Below, in pieces: positions 34,307-46,149 of a DNA stretch of 64,000 bases (the first letter of the stretch is position 1; every line of letters starts with the position of its first letter). The stretch is from Ottelia alismoides (Eukaryota; Streptophyta; Magnoliopsida; Alismatales; Hydrocharitaceae): positions 1,550,001-1,614,000 of the forward strand of contig JAZKJV010009784.1 in NCBI GenBank assembly GCA_037367405.1, given 5' to 3'. A program made the position numbers and the translations under genes. The notes beneath the pieces were generated by a model, which saw nothing but the letters and a program-made list of their open reading frames with translations, searched no databases and was not told the origin of the DNA.

Positions 34307-35280
34307 ATGTCGGGATATTGGTCTCCATACTCTGAGACCTATGGTCATTCCTCCTCGACCATATATCGCTCATCTTCACCTTCTCCTTCTTCCATGTATC
34401 CTCCGCCATCCACGGGAGATCTTACCTGTGGTCAGTTCCACCTCGACCCAATTATGAAGTCAAACTTCGACTGCCTTCTCTACTTCTTTGTATTTCTCAC
34501 CTATTCCATATTCTAACACTTCGGATCCACTTCCATCTTCGGTTGACTGTCCTTATTCTCAAGAGCTTGCTGGAATCAATGAACCATACAAAGAGCAAGG
34601 CACTATTGAGACAGATGACATGCATAATTACTTGGTTGATAGAACATATTGAATGGAGAGGCATGCACCTAATGATCTTCCTGACTTGATTGACCCTTGT
34701 AATCAAGCCTACATTGACCAGCCTTTGTATCACACATCCGGAGAGCCTATACATTCACATGATTGGGCTCATAGATTCAATCTAGGAACCCCCTCTTTAT
34801 TGACTCCATCATATGAGGCTTCGACCAATATCTGCCATTCAGATGGTCCATAATCAACCCAGCATTACATACGAGAGTCTAGGTTTATTAAGTATGAGAC
34901 CCCAATATCTCAGCAGTATCCTCTGATTGGGAAGAACTCTCCCATGATTCGTCATGAGAATTTTATGGAGGATGACAACTCTAGACTTATTGAGAAAAAA
35001 ATTCATTTGGTGACAAGTTGAGAGATGTCATGGAAATATTGTACTCAATTTCTGCTAGCTTGGGAATGAAAGTGGAAAAGGATATGAGTAGTTTTAAGGT
35101 TGAAAATAGAGAAAACAATAGGGAACCCACATAATTTGTACAACTAGTGTCTATTCTACCTTCCTATTCTACTAACCACTTACCCTACAATCCGGAGTCT
35201 GACCAGTTGTCCATCAAAAACACCAAAAAAATTGAAAAACTAGAAAATCTCATAAAAATAGAAAATGAAAATGACCCAAA
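34307..35280 (+). pseudogene. TE-C decayed gag-like N-terminal region
   Basis: Broken frames. The region starts with a Ser/Tyr/Pro-rich piece (MSGYWSPYSETYGHSSS at 34307), then pieces near 34653-34853 rich in His, Asp and Pro, with stops and frameshifts between them. Position after the leader and before the protease remnant suggests gag. However, I do not see the FPFTLQ...RW and FYRGM motifs that mark gag in TE-A and TE-B, so it is either highly diverged or a different leading protein. Confidence 0.4.
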
Positions 35281-35283
35281 AAA

Positions 35284-35932
35284 TTGGATCCTTCCCTAAG
35301 GGAAGCACTCGATGAAGAACTTATTTTTAATCTTCCCTTAATAAAGGCCACAGATTACTTCCCCAACCTCAAGAGATTTATAAAGAGTAAATTGATGCCC
35401 AAAAGGTCGGGTAATAAGAGAACAAGGATTGAGAGACACATAGTGTCTATGGACACCTCCTTGGTGATGGAGAAAAAAAACCAAGAGCCATAGAGTGAAG
35501 CGGTTACCCAGAGTTGAATGTGAAATCAAAGAAATCATTTTTACCCATGCGATAATCAATGATGACTCATCAATAAATATCCTCCCGACCTCCATGTTTG
35601 ACAAGCTCAAACTCGGATCACATAGGAAGTCTGGAGCGATCGTTCAACTGGCTGATCGATCTATAAAACAAGTGAGAGGAAACATTTCAGTCATCATTAC
35701 GTTCCAAGGTTCTCTACTCCAGGTTGACTTTACACTCATTGACATTGAGCACCGAGGAGAGTTTACACAGTCTCCTATTATTCTCGGGAAGCCGTTCTTA
35801 GTCTCATCTAAGGTGATTATAGATTACGAGACTTGGGAGATTGATTTTATAGCATTGGGAGTGCTCAGACCACACCCATTCTTTGATACACTTTACTCTA
35901 AGGTGAATTGCATATTCACAGACAGTCATTAC
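35284..35932 (+). pseudogene. TE-C gag-linker and aspartic protease remnant
   Basis: 35284-35493 (LIKATDYFPNLKRFIKSKL) resembles the linker before the protease in Athila polyproteins. After a frameshift, 35495-35932 carries retropepsin-like features: SSINILPTSMFDKL (residues 25-38), QLADRSIKQVRG (51-62) and IILGKPFL (95-102), the hydrophobic-G-x-P motif near the protease C-terminus. The catalytic D-x-G position appears to read N-D-D, so the enzyme is dead even where the frame is open. The frame is cut at 35932 by solo LTR-F and resumes in the same phase at 39801. Family role: cleaves the element polyprotein during particle maturation. Confidence 0.7.
35928..35932. repeat. Target-site duplication ATTAC, left copy (LTR-F)
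   Basis: ATTAC is repeated at 39801-39805, exactly outside the right end of LTR-F. Confidence 0.92.
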
Positions 35933-37092
35933 TGATGAATCCGCATTTCATCATCTTTATTCTATCATTTTGGCATCAAAAACCCTAGCAAATGCCTGTA
36001 AATGCCCTTAAATAGAGCATCTTAGCATTCATGCATGTGCATCTTAATAGTGTATAAAATACTGTAATTAAGGCCAAAATTATAGAATAAATAAAAGAAA
36101 AGAAAAAGAATAAAATATTGTAAATATTTTATGACCCGAAACCCCAAGACCTAGGCATCTTGATGAATAGGTCGACAAGGAATAAAGTAGGGGGAGATAA
36201 GGGCCAAAATACAGATAAAATACCTATACCTTTTATTCACTCTTTATTCATTTTGGGACCTATTCTTGGTTCCACTTTTTATGCATCAAATAAAGAAACT
36301 TTGTACATGAAAGTTGTAGATAATAAAATAAAGAAAAATACAAAAATGATTTCACAGAAAAATAATGTATAGATAAAAAGTTATGGTCTGAATAAGAATC
36401 CAGAATCCCAACTTCCCAGACCCGCATCTCACAACTGACAACTCCAAATGCAGCATACTCACCTTTAATTGTATATAGAAGAAAATAAGATATTTAATGG
36501 CGGTAGTTTCGCATTTGGCAGAGCTACGGTGTGAAAGTTGAGTTTTGGACCCATATCGTATACTTGTACTGAATAAAATATTCAATTTATTCTTTATTCA
36601 TTATTTTTGTATTTTTATATTTTTTATAATTATGTAAATATTACTTATAATAACTATGTGCATTAAAATTAGAATAAAAATGCAAAGAAAAATAAAAATA
36701 AAAATAAACATATATAGGTTATACATAGATACTATACCTGTACTTATACCTATATAACACACTCTTATATTTTATTAAATATGCAAAACATATCAGAAAA
36801 ATAAAATAAAAATATATTTGTATATATAAAAGTATTTTATAATTTCACAAAATAAGAAATAAAAATAATAATATTAAAATACACAAAAGAAAAATAAAAT
36901 ACTGAAATACATAGGTAATATACCTATATAGAGCTAAAAAGTGAACTTGTAAAAATATAACTCATAAAAATAATTAAAAATCGGAATAAAATACTAGATA
37001 AAATTCTAAACATTTTTTATTTTATCACTTAATTAAAATTAAACCATTTACTATTTTAAAATGATTTATTAATATGTTTTTTCAGGGTTTTT

Positions 37093-37120
37093 CCTGGTTG
37101 GTCCACGTGGACCAACCAGG
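37093..37120. promoter_or_regulatory. 28-bp perfect palindrome with G-box core in LTR-F
   Basis: Arms CCTGGTTGGTCCAC and GTGGACCAACCAGG form a perfect 28-bp palindrome centred on CCACGTGG, a plant G-box (bZIP and bHLH site). TE-B and LTR-G keep decayed forms, such as TTGGTCCACG. It lies just upstream of the W-box pair. Confidence 0.7.
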
Positions 37121-37131
37121 AGGTCAGAACT

Positions 37132-37147
37132 GTTGACCAAGGTCAAC
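37132..37147 (+). promoter_or_regulatory. Paired W-box palindrome in LTR-F
   Basis: GTTGACC-AA-GGTCAAC, extended outward to GGTCAG...CTGACC with a one-base bulge. Two inverted W-box cores (TTGACC). Confidence 0.55.
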
Positions 37148-37531
37148 AGTCTGACCTACCCCCTATAGCTCTGCACGCCTCGTTTTCTCCCCGCTTTTGT
37201 GGATTTTTCGAGGCGAAAACTTTCATCATCTCGCGAAACTTCCTTCTGCAAAATCGTTCCCCTACTATCCATCTTGCTCGCCCAAGGTTCTTCTTGGGCT
37301 GAGGATCACTGTCGCGCCAGTGGCGCGTCGATCAAGGGACCTCCTCGTCAACCCTTCAAAAAGACCCCCTTGACTTCATTCGAAAATTTGAACCGCAAAT
37401 TCCCAGATTTCTCCCCCCTTTGGTCGTGCTCGAGACGCCTGGAGGTGACAGCTCCGAGCTCCGAGCTTCAAGGCGGCGGAATACACCAGATCTGAGCGTG
37501 TTCCACACCTCCGGCAAGCTCCGCCGTCGAG

Positions 37532-37778
37532 GTATTTTCTCCCTCTGGCTCCCAGGCCATCGAGGCGGTTCTTTGTTTCTTTTCATCCCCTTCGTGTTCA
37601 TCATACCCTTAGGATCATTCCGCGTCTTTTCCCTCGTCAAAACGATCATCTGATTGCTTCATTAATCACCTCGCCGGAGCGCAACTCCGGCGAGTACCTA
37701 TCTCGCCTTCCACGCTATTCCGAGAGCCACCTGAGGTCGAGGCATTTTGCCCTCGACCTCCATAACTTTTTTGCGCAG
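37532..37778 (+). other. Candidate intron inside LTR-F
   Basis: Donor GTCGAG|GTATTTTC and acceptor CTTTTTTGCGCAG 247 nt apart. A perfect inverted repeat GAGGTCGAGG...CCTCGACCTC at 37733-37760 lies just before the acceptor tract, as in the other LTRs. Confidence 0.4.
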
Positions 37779-39800
37779 GCTCTGGAGCATACCAAAGAGT
37801 CTGGAGCACTTTTGGGCCATCGCCGGAGCACCTGGAGCGCCGCAACTTCCGCCTCGCCGTGGAAGAGCTTCGCCGTCTGTCGCGCCACTCCATCGCTTCC
37901 AGACGACAGAGGAGACCTGCAGCAACCTCCTGGGCCCGTTTTGAAGCGCATCCACCACCGGAGCGAGTCGCTACTGCCGGAAGAAGGTCGCCACGGCGAT
38001 CCTTCTTTCAAGTTCCTCCAGCCCGCCTCGTTGCCGTCCTTTCGAGAGGGAACTCCAGGTTGTACCGTTGTCGTCGGATCTTCGAACGCATTCACCGTTA
38101 GATCAGCCCAGATCCGTCTAATCGTGGACGTCCATCACCGAATCGTCATCGCCTGCCGAGAGGACGCCACGTGGATAAGTGGCACGCTCCCTGCCGCTGG
38201 ATCGTGCCTAGCCGCCAGCCGTGGGATTCGCGCCACGCGTCACCAGCGCCCGCACCGCCGTCGGATCGTCCTAGCGAGGGTATTTTGCACACTAAACCCT
38301 CGCACAGTTTGTATTTATCTTTTAATCCTGAAACTTTTATCCGTAGTGTAATATTTTTGTAACATTTGCACAAAGACCCCAAGTTTTTCATATTTACGAA
38401 TAGGTCCCCTGCTACGTCACCTCACGTGACCTGTTCACGTGAGGTGTGGGCATTTTGCAATGGTACCCTCGGACTTTGGGAGATTTCAGTGTAATCCCAA
38501 AATTTTGTCGCGTAGTGTAAAAAGTTTGGGATTTTTGCATGTAAGACCAGGATCTTTTTGGATATTGCTCTTAGGTCCCTGCCAGGCGCGTGTGTAGCAC
38601 GTGTTTGGCTTGGACATTTTGCATTAAGGCCCTGCCGGGTTTTGTAATTTGTGTTTAGTCCAGTAAATTCAATATTCAGTTCAAAATTTTGTGGAAAATT
38701 GCATGTGAGCCCCTGGATGTTTGAGAAATTGCATTTATACCCCTGCCAAGCCTGTTTAATAATTGTGTGCTTGTTCTAATTAATTAGACCTTCATTTTAA
38801 GTCCAAAAATTCCACAAAAATAGAGTTAAGGTCCTGTTTACTTGTACTTGCACGGCATATTTTTGCATTGCACTTTTATTGCATTTTTATATTTATTAAA
38901 AATAAAAAACATGCATTTTTTTTACTGTTTGCATTAGAAAATCCGTAAAAATTATAAAAACGTTTTGAAAAATTCCAAAAAAATTATATTTTGTGTGTTT
39001 TACCATTTTCTAGTGTCAGTCCAAAAATCACTAAAAATCTCAAAAGAAAAACCTTAAAAAGTCGAAAACACTCAAAAACTTCAAAAAATTATATAAAATC
39101 AAAGAAAACTCAAAAAATCACAAGCTCAGTTCCTGTTTGTTCTATATTTGATTCTCTTTATTAGAAAATTGTTGTGAAAAATTTTGGTTGCTGTTTGCCA
39201 ATTTTAATTCCCATATTACTCACAGCCAGCACAATTTTCACTGTTTTCCCTTATTTCAGTATTTAAAAATATCAAAAACACCTTAAAAAATCCCCAAAAA
39301 TCACAAAAACAGTAAAAAACCTAAAAATATCAAAAATATTTTATTTCTGAATTTTTGGTGACTTTTGCATATTTTTATAAACACTCTATCTTGTATTTTA
39401 TTATATTGTTTTAAATTCCAATATTGAAAGAGAAAATAAATATATAAAATATAAAATTATAAAAATCAACAAAATTAAAAAAAATCAAAATACAAAATTA
39501 AAAATTAAAAACCCACGGAAATTTCTTTGCTTGCTTGCTTAGTGTAGACATCACACACACTCACTTGTGCACACTTGTTTGAATTACCCTGCTTGCTCCC
39601 TGTGTTCGAACTCTCTGCATACTTGCCCTTTGCATCATTTGTGCAGAGTTAAAAATAAATTTTAACTCCACATTATTTCTAATTTATTGATCTTTAGTGT
39701 GGGTTAATTGTTGATTAATTTCAGGAATTGATTGGTTGACACTTCGACTGTGTTCCCGCCTTGTGTGGAACACAAGACCGATCGATTTTTGGGATTATCA

Positions 39801-40685
39801 ATTACCACCGAGAGATAGATGAATCCCGTCTCTCTACTACACCTGAGATACCGACTGACCAGACGACCATTGGTTCGAAGACTCCCTACACCTCCACTTC
39901 ACCAATTGCTTGCACCACCATCATAACAGCTTCTAAGGAGGACTCATGATCCGAAGCTATCATTGAGTCGGACACAACCTTTGCTAATTGCCTTGACCAT
40001 TTTGATGATCTGACACAAGAGCCCACTAATGTCCATCCAACTGAGATCACTACCACCTTCACATGTGCTGACCCTTTAGGAATATTACAATCTATATGGT
40101 GATTCATCTGATGAGGAACCCATGGTCTGCACCGCACCACAGCCCGAACCTTCAAAGCAGACAACCAGGACTAAATTGACCCCACATAAAAATATGGTTG
40201 CTCCCTCCTCTAACCGGTTATCTAGGAAGTCGAGAAATGATTCCTCGAGGAGTTCCCCCAGATCCCTCAAGGCGTGTTTCTCTCCACTCCCTCTCAATGA
40301 TTCATGTTCTAGAAAACTGACTAAGAAAGTTTCCTTCAACATACCGGAGAAGGAATTTTTGGAGGAATCCTCATCAGGTACGAATGGGGTGATTTATATG
40401 AGTGAGCTCAGTTTGATTGTTCTTAAACCATATCTGAGCAAACAGTTGTGTGTCGACCCTCGTCAGACGATCCCTATGCCTCATTATTATTCATATGAGG
40501 ATGATTACAACAGTGACACATATGTATATTATCCACCTCCTCGATCCTGCAAGAAGTTCGCCACAAACCTTCTTGATCCTTGTACATTCTCACTCCTTCA
40601 TGTATATATTATATTTCCCTCCTTCCCCAGTGATTCGAATCACTCGCCACCGCTCCATATCATTTCATTTTATGGATATACTTAG
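39801..40685 (+). pseudogene. TE-C polyprotein remnant after LTR-F
   Basis: The frame broken by LTR-F continues in phase at 39801 and runs to a stop at 39947-39949. A second frame, 40122-40685, holds a basic Ser/Arg/Lys-rich part (SRKSRNDSSRSSPRSLKAC near residues 34-52) followed by a more acidic Tyr-rich part. It lies directly before the hairpin array, the place taken by the acidic gag tail in TE-A and TE-B, and may be its diverged counterpart, with GVIYMSELSLIVLKPYL as a weak match to the conserved tail motif. No enzyme motif is visible. Confidence 0.5.
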
Positions 40686-41040
40686 GATGACCAGATCCTA
40701 AGTGTAGGGGGGAGAGTGAATTGAGTCTCTTCACCATTCTCTGTATATTCTCCAAATCCCATCAGCCCTCATACCCAATCCTGTCCTATATTTAGGCTGA
40801 CCAGAGGCTAAGTATAATGGGGACTGATGTCCGTCATGTGTATACTCATCCATTTCCCCTCTTAACCTCTCCCTCCCTATTTTTGATCTTCTTCTACACT
40901 TAGGCTGCCAGTGCCTAACTATAAGGGGTGGAGCGACTTCTATACATTGCTATTTTAGCTCTCCTACGCTTAGCATGAGCTATGTCTTTTTCCTCGCTTT
41001 TCATGCGTTGAGGACATAACACACGCTAAATATAGGGGGG
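40677..41040 (+). repeat. TE-C array of four PPT-like stem-loops
   Basis: Four inverted repeats: 40677-40712, 40785-40822, 40895-40930 and 40965-41040 (the last with a long imperfect stem). Sense strands carry AAGTGTAGGGGGGA, AAGTATAATGGGGA, AACTATAAGGGGTG and AAATATAGGGGGG, all variants of the element's PPT AAGTATAGGGGG. Order and position match TE-A and TE-B, with the long-stem member on the 3' side. Confidence 0.82.
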
Positions 41041-41490
41041 TTTGTATGCATTACATATATACTTCACCCATATCTCGTACTTTCACATATTTTTGTGTGT
41101 ATATATATGCAATAATTACGGGATGGGTAAAATTGGTAAAAAAATTGAAAAATAATTCTTACATTACTTGTATAATATGCATACTATGTAACACTTGTAA
41201 AATTTGTATAATACTTATGTATAAATTTGTAAATTCTTGTAAATAATACTTTTGTAAAATTTATTGTAAAATAGGATGTATACCAAAAAATATGCATGTA
41301 TACTTGTATAATATGTATATTGTGTACAAGTTGTAAAATATGTATACTGTGTAAACTAAAACTTATTGTAAAATACTCTTCTAAAAGTATTGTAAAATAT
41401 ATAAAAAATAGGCTTCTTATTACTCTTGTATATCATCCTTGCATTTCAAAAAAAAAGAGTTTTGCATTTCATTCATCTCTGTAGCATGTC
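41041..41490 (+). repeat. Degenerate TTGTAAAAT tract of TE-C
   Basis: Short degenerate repeats of CTTGTATAATATG and TTGTAAAATT type, the sense equivalent of the TTTTACAAA tracts in TE-A and TE-B. Confidence 0.65.
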
Positions 41491-42415
41491 ATCTGCATAT
41501 CTAGCATATGCAAAGTGAAACGTTAGTGGGTTCTGAACCAATTTATGAAGAGAGGTTGAGGATAGATTTGATTTGATAACCTACCTAATTTCAGAGGAAC
41601 CTTATAGGAACTGAAGTTAAGATTTTTCAGGTCAAGTGACTTAATTCTTTGAGTCTGCAAGTCTATGTTCACATGTCATCTTGATTAGTCTAATTAGAAT
41701 ATCTTGTACACACGCATGATTCTTTTAGACAACGACCTAACTTGGACAAGGACCATGCATGTAGCTCTTCATTGATGAGGTGGTGAGGAGGTAGAATTCT
41801 TTAGCTTGGAGTAGCACACGGGTGGAAACATCCGTCCTCCTCTAGGGAGGGAAGTGCATCTCAACCTAGTCTGGTGGAGTTCACGTCTAAGGACGGGATG
41901 CTGTGGGTTGCAATAAAGCTTCAAAAGAGGGATAGTCTACTGGCTCAAGGAGAAAAACTCCTTATGTACATGTTGTACCTTGTATATATGTCAAAACAAA
42001 GAAAAAAAGAAAGAAAAAAATTCAGAATCTCCAAAAGTGGAGATGCATGATTGAAAAGTAAAATGCATGTCTGAATGTATATATAAGGATAATAAAAAAA
42101 AGAAAAGAAAATGCTTTAAAGCTTGCAGGTGGATGACTTGGCTACACTGGTCAAGTATCCTAGCATAGGTAGCTACACTGGCTACCATCCATTCTTCTCT
42201 CCACGCCCTCTTCTTGAGTCGGTTGCACTTGAACTTAGAAGGGAATACCCCACTCCTCGAGGAAAACAAGGGAACTAGAGTTACCTTTTTAGAGGAGGCT
42301 AGTTCTTTGCCAATTCTGATGTAGAGAGCTATATTTCACATACACAGTACAAGTAAGATTTATGGTCATCAAAATTTGCATATGAGGATTTGTTCTACCT
42401 GACTGTTGAGGCATC
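41491..42415 (+). other. TE-C 3' untranslated region, left part
   Basis: Non-coding and conserved with the 3' regions of TE-A and TE-B, for example GAACTTAGAAGGGAATACCC near 42232 and GGTTGCAATAAAGCTTCAAA near 41908. It is interrupted at 42415 by TE-B and continues at 55653. Confidence 0.75.
42411..42415. repeat. Target-site duplication GCATC, left copy (TE-B)
   Basis: GCATC pairs with GCGTC at 55648-55652; one transition apart. Confidence 0.75.
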
Positions 42416-44376
42416 TGATGACCCGTCCAAGCGACTGTGGTAAAGGTGCTAAATGGTAGTCGCGACCTCAATCACTCGGACTCGATCAATCAAGAAAAAT
42501 AGACCACCAATAATATAAAATCAACTCGAAATCAACAGCGGTCTTACTATTTTATTAACCTGGTATAGCGACCAGGGTCGAACTCAAGGAGCACATAATG
42601 GCCTTGCGGCCTACGAAGTAGTCAAAAATCGAAGGAAAGAGAAGAAAAGGGTATTTTTGGTGGTTTGTAGAGTTTTTATATTTTTTGGATTTTTAATTAA
42701 TTGAGAAACTAAGGAAAACAAGAAAAGCAAGCAATTCAACTATTTATTTAGTGTATCAAAACTCAAGCAAAAATTCCAGAAAAAATATTTTTGTGTGTTT
42801 TATAATTTTTACTGTTTTTAGTGAATTTTTGAGATTTTTCTGATGTTTATTTAATTTTCTAAAAGTCAAACCGTGAATGAAAAAGAAGGTATTGCCCAGC
42901 CGAGCTTGAGGGACCTAGATACAATATCTAAAAGTCCCCAATAAGCCTGGAGGTAATTGTCCTGTATAGAGAAAGAAACAAGGAAATTTTGGGCACCTAA
43001 AGTATTATTTTTGGATTTTTAAATTATTTATTAGATTTTTATGAGTTTTTTAGTGTTTTACAATTTTTAGGTGTTTTAGATAATGAAAAATAGCCAAAAT
43101 TGGCTAGAAAATCAAGCAAGTAAAAAAAACAGAAGGTAATTTTTTTGTAATTTTTAGATGAGTTTTAATATTTTTTTGTGATTTTCAAAGTTAAACAGTA
43201 AAGAAAATACGTGTTTTTAAATTTTTAAAAATATCAAACAGTGTCTAAAATTCTCCAAAAGTTATAGAAAATTTTACACCATGGCAGGAGCCACGTGTCC
43301 AATTTTCATCAAATTTGGAGTTGATTTGCTATTTTATTAAAATCAAACACAAGGGCACAGTACACAGAGACCAAAACGCAAATACCAAGAGTCCTGGGGG
43401 GTCCGGTGCAAAATACCCAGGGATCCACGTGCAAAGCGCGTGCCTGGGGCACTCAGGGACCTAAATGTGATAAAAACTAAGTCCTAGGACCTTTTGGTAA
43501 CAGGTACCAAAAGTCCGAGGGCTAATCTTGCAATTAACCCAAAAATTAACGCACATGCACTATAAAATTACGCACAGGGGTATAAATGCAATAATCCAAA
43601 ACTTTTCATTCAACTCAGAACATCTCAGAACCACAAGGTATAAAATGCAAAAAGCCCAGAAAACCACGTGTCGAAGCACGTGCTACACCATACACAGGGG
43701 CATATAAGCAAAGAAAGTAAAGTGAAGGGTCCTCTATGCAAATAACCCAACGGAAATAAAGATTCCAAAATATTTACAGGACTAGAAAGTAAATGCGAAA
43801 ACTAGAGGAGGCCTAAGTGATATTTACCCCTTATTTAAGATCGAGGGCTGAGAGGGCGCCACGTGCATGATCGGACGGCTGTGAGTCGCTGACGCCTCTT
43901 TGAGGAAGCCCTGCTCAGATCGGAAGGTTGAGGATCTGCCATGTATCATATCTGACGGTGGAAGGTAATGGCTGAATCCTTCATCTGGATCAACGGCGAG
44001 GAGGATGCCACGTGGAGTGATCGACGGCTGTGGAACGAGGGCTCCTCTTCGCTGGATGAGTGGTCCGGATCAAGTCCCCTAAAGATCAAACGGTGAAGAC
44101 TCCTCGCGGGTGGACGGCTCTGATCGAATCTCGGTGAGTGGGCACAATCGGACGGTGCTGGAAGGTCGTGGAAGAACTGATGGTCGGCGAGCTTCGTCGG
44201 CCCGATGCACGTGCTACGATCCTCCCCTACTACTCCTTAGGTGCGGAGAGGCTCCGCAGCTGATGGCGGCCTCTGATGAGTCGGAGAACCACCAGAATGG
44301 CCCCGCGACGGCGGTGGCCTGAAGCTCCTACGCTCTGAAATTTTGACCTCCAAATGAGGTCGAATAGGCCTGATAC

Positions 44377-44681
44377 CTGCACAGGAAGAGAGCAGTGTCG
44401 AGGGCAAACTGCCTCGACCCGTCAGAGCGGGAAATGGGTGGCTGGTGCGTCGAGGCGAAGGTCCTCCGGCGAGCGGCGGAGGAAGATGACCGAAGTCCCT
44501 GCTCCGGGGTGAGTCAGGGTTGGGTGGTCGAACGAAGAATGTGCGGAGAAGTCTGGCGAAGGTGGTGGCGGTGTCGGATGGGTGAACGAGTGACCGGAGA
44601 CGGCAGGTGGAGGTGGTGGAGCTACACTACTGAAATCGGAGAAATCCTAATCTACGCTATTCTACGACCTAAGAGGGTTAC
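44377..44681 (-). other. Candidate intron in TE-B 3' LTR
   Basis: Minus strand: donor CCGCCAG|GTAACCC, acceptor CTTCCTGTGCAG|GTATC, 305 nt apart, with the inverted repeat TCGAGGCAG...CCCTCGA (44399-44420) upstream of the acceptor. The 5' LTR keeps both sites (54188-53884), with donor CCAA|GTAACC. Confidence 0.42.
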
Positions 44682-44934
44682 CTGGCGGATGCTGTCGACT
44701 GGGCTGGAGCTCGGGGAGCTCCGGGGTCATTGCCTGAAGGGGACGTCATCTTCCCGAGGCTGAGCGCGCTCGCGACGGCGCACGGCGGTAAAAACCACCG
44801 GATCAGTGGCTCCCGACTTCCCGGGCCTCGCTGCTACTCCAAAGCACTCGACTGTCACTCAGGCACTCCAGAGGAGGTCACAGGCGTCGAGGGGGAGATC
44901 CAAAGATGCGTGAAATGCTCGCCGGAGCTGAAGC

Positions 44935-44940
44935 TTTATA
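44935..44940 (-). promoter_or_regulatory. TATA box in TE-B 3' LTR
   Basis: Minus-strand GAGCATATAAAGCTTC, about 200 nt after the W-box pair and 250 nt before the candidate donor. Identical box in the 5' LTR at 54448-54443. Confidence 0.55.
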
Positions 44941-45142
44941 TGCTCAGGGATCCGAGAAGATCAGTATCGGGCGAGTCACTCGAGCCTCGGATCCCTAAGA
45001 TCCACCCCGGGCGTGGGTCACGGATGTTCAATGATCAATCGGAGCCCGGGGTTAAGGTCATTGGCGATCGGGTCGACCGTGGAAAAAATAGTGAAATCGG
45101 GTCGGGCAGGACGAACCCGGCTCTGGTGGTCCTGGGGGGAGA

Positions 45143-45159
45143 GTTGACCGGGGGTCAAC
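45143..45159 (-). promoter_or_regulatory. Paired W-box palindrome in TE-B 3' LTR
   Basis: GTTGACC-GGG-GGTCAAC with CCGTGGACCAATCAG adjacent (a CCAAT motif). The same sequence lies in the 5' LTR at 54651-54667. Confidence 0.55.
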
Positions 45160-46137
45160 AATCCCCCGTGGACCAATCAGAGCCCGCCAAGCATAATTTT
45201 TTGTTTATTTATTTTAAGCTAGAAAATGATAGAATTAATAAAAACTTAAAACATGAAAAATATTTATTTTTATTATTTTCTATTTTTAGTGATTTTTAAT
45301 TATTTTTTGAAATATATTTTAGGTATTTACAAAATATTATTATTATATACATGTATATACATATGTATTTGTAATTTTTAATTTTTAATTGTTTATTTTT
45401 GTATATTTTATTCCAATTTTATATTTTATTTATATAATAAAATTTGGAATAATTTGGTATTTTTATTTTATTTTTTTATAATTTATATACAAGGGTTAAA
45501 TAAATACATGCACATGTATCTACATGGTATAATTACAATGTATTTTTATTTCTTTGATTTTTATTTCTTTTTATCATTTTTTTTATTTTTATTTTAGTTA
45601 TTTACATTATGGGATGTGGAGTATGTACACATTTTATTGGATTTTTATTTATTTATTTATTTATTTATAAGGGTAAATAAATAGATAAAGGGATCTATGT
45701 ACATGGCTTTTATACAATGGGGAAGGGATTTTTAATTTCCTTTTTATTTTAATATTTTATTTTGATTTTATCTTTACAAATATTTACAAATAAATATAAT
45801 CCATTTTTATTTTTAGAGGAAAATATTTTTATTTATTTATTTACAGGTATATTCACATCTGAGCTTCCTTATCTCTCTCTACTTGTGTTTTTATGCGGTC
45901 AGGCTCATGCTGAGCCTTCCCTTGGGATTAGGTCGCTCAATATTTATTCTAAATATTTCCCTCTTTTTCTTTTGACTCTTTATTCTTTTATTTTAGCATA
46001 AAAACATGCTAATTATTAGTTTTTACACAATGCATGCTTTTTGCTAATTATTTGTATTTACACCTATCTACTTGTATTTGCAAAGGTTTTTTGTAGCTAA
46101 AATATAAGAATAAAGAGTGATGAATGGGTATTCATCA

Positions 46138-46149
46138 CCCCCTATGCTT
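46138..46149 (-). promoter_or_regulatory. Polypurine tract of TE-B
   Basis: Minus strand AAGCATAGGGGG directly before the 3' LTR start TGATGAATACC. Confidence 0.88.

Larger units (their letters stand above)
35933..39800 (+). mobile_element. Solo LTR-F inserted in the TE-C protease region
   Basis: 3.87 kb, starts TGATGAATCCGCATTTCATC and ends GGGATTATCA, with a perfect 5-bp TSD. It is related to the TE-B and LTR-G type, sharing the W-box pair, the inverted repeat GAGGTCGAGG...CCTCGACCTC, the intron-like segment, and the run of GC-rich leader followed by AT-rich 3' sequence. No internal sequence adjoins it. GC-rich open frames at 37700-38360 on both strands lie in its leader region and are not conserved as proteins. 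Confidence 0.88.
42416..46137 (-). repeat. TE-B 3' LTR
   Basis: 3.72 kb, starts TGATGACCCGTCC on the plus strand and ends GTATTCATCA. It is nearly identical to 51918-55647. It includes a TATA box (44940-44935), a W-box pair (45159-45143) and a candidate intron (44681-44377). Long plus-strand frames at 44395-45299 are antisense to this promoter and leader region. Confidence 0.95.

Noticed and set aside
37812..38351. 179-codon plus-strand frame and overlapping minus-strand frames in LTR-F
   Set aside because: Overlapping open frames on both strands in a GC-rich, stop-poor LTR leader; not conserved as protein in LTR-G or TE-B.
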